Shown in pieces: positions 5,692 to 5,763 of a stretch of DNA of 5,763 bases. Position 1 is the first letter of the stretch; each line of letters starts with the position of its first letter. The stretch covers positions 1-5,763 of the forward strand of contig CAAGFD010000290.1 of NCBI GenBank assembly GCA_900769035.1, written 5' to 3'. The notes beneath the pieces were generated by a model, which was not told the origin of the DNA, did no database searches, and saw only the letters and a list, made by a program, of their open reading frames with translations. Source of the stretch: Bacteroidales bacterium (GTDB lineage Bacteria; Bacteroidota; Bacteroidia; Bacteroidales; Paludibacteraceae). A program made the position numbers and the translations under genes.

Positions 5692-5763
5692 TAGCGGGAT
5701 CGAGAATTGAACTCGAGACCTCCGGGTTATGAATCCGACGCTCTAACCAACTGAGCTATCCCG
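5692..5763 (-). tRNA. tRNA-Met (CAU), 5' end cut by the window edge
   Basis: Read on the minus strand, all arms fold: acceptor ..CGGGA with TCCCGCT and discriminator A73, T8-A9, D stem GCTC/GAGC, anticodon loop TTCATAA with anticodon CAT, a 5-base variable region AGGTC, and T arm TCGAG-TTCAATT-CTCGA. Two bases at the 5' end lie beyond the window. CCA is not encoded at the 3' end. The lack of three G-C pairs in the anticodon stem rules out the initiator; elongator Met is most likely, although a CAU anticodon could also be the Ile tRNA modified by TilS. The anticodon stem is TCGGA/CCCGG, with a U-G pair at 27-43 and an A-C mismatch at 31-39. Confidence 0.93.

Noticed and set aside
1..5763. CRISPR array, insertion sequence or transposase
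   Set aside because: No spaced direct repeats, terminal inverted repeats or transposase motifs were seen on either strand.

Overview
The window looks like chromosome from an AT-rich member of the Bacteroidota, most likely Bacteroidales. The evidence is two promoters of the Bacteroidota type (a TTG followed 19-20 bases later by TAnnTTTG), almost no Shine-Dalgarno sequences ahead of the genes, and a DUF5063 / 3'-5' exonuclease / RlmI-type methyltransferase gene order that I know from Bacteroides and relatives. The genus cannot be named from this sequence.

Layout. (1) Positions 1-332 hold the 3' end of a coding sequence whose frame is broken near the left edge, where base composition also drops abruptly. 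It overlaps (ATGA) a 293-residue, very AT-rich exported protein of unknown function (329-1210). Together they resemble a displaced C-terminal tip plus partner gene, as in polymorphic toxin/immunity loci, but neither product was recognised by sequence. (2) A 199-base gap carries a good promoter (1344-1374). (3) Four tightly packed genes follow, with overlaps of 1, 4 and 11 bases: a DUF5063 protein (1410-1952), a DEDDy 3'-5' exonuclease of the RNase D/WRN type with a GTG start (1952-2596), an RlmI-type 23S rRNA cytosine methyltransferase (2593-3768) and a secreted DUF2147 protein (3758-4216). (4) A 409-base intergenic region contains a 12-bp all-AT inverted repeat, then a promoter and a short leader. 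(5) rlmN, the radical-SAM adenine-C2 methyltransferase of 23S rRNA and tRNA, runs from 4626 to 5648 and ends at a strong hairpin terminator that also faces (6) a tRNA-Met(CAU) gene on the minus strand, cut off by the right edge two bases short of its 5' end.

The most interesting part is the rlmN leader (4498-4625). After the promoter comes a possible 10-codon reading frame. Directly after its stop codon are three arms: GGTAGCC, then GGCTGCC, then GGTAGCC again. The middle arm can pair with either outer arm. Pairing with the third gives a 10-bp hairpin followed by seven Ts, an intrinsic terminator; pairing with the first would prevent that. This has the layout of a transcription attenuator controlling a ribosome-modifying enzyme, possibly sensing translation through the short reading frame.

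The middle operon and rlmN share an RNA theme: an exonuclease and two 23S rRNA methyltransferases, beside one tRNA gene.
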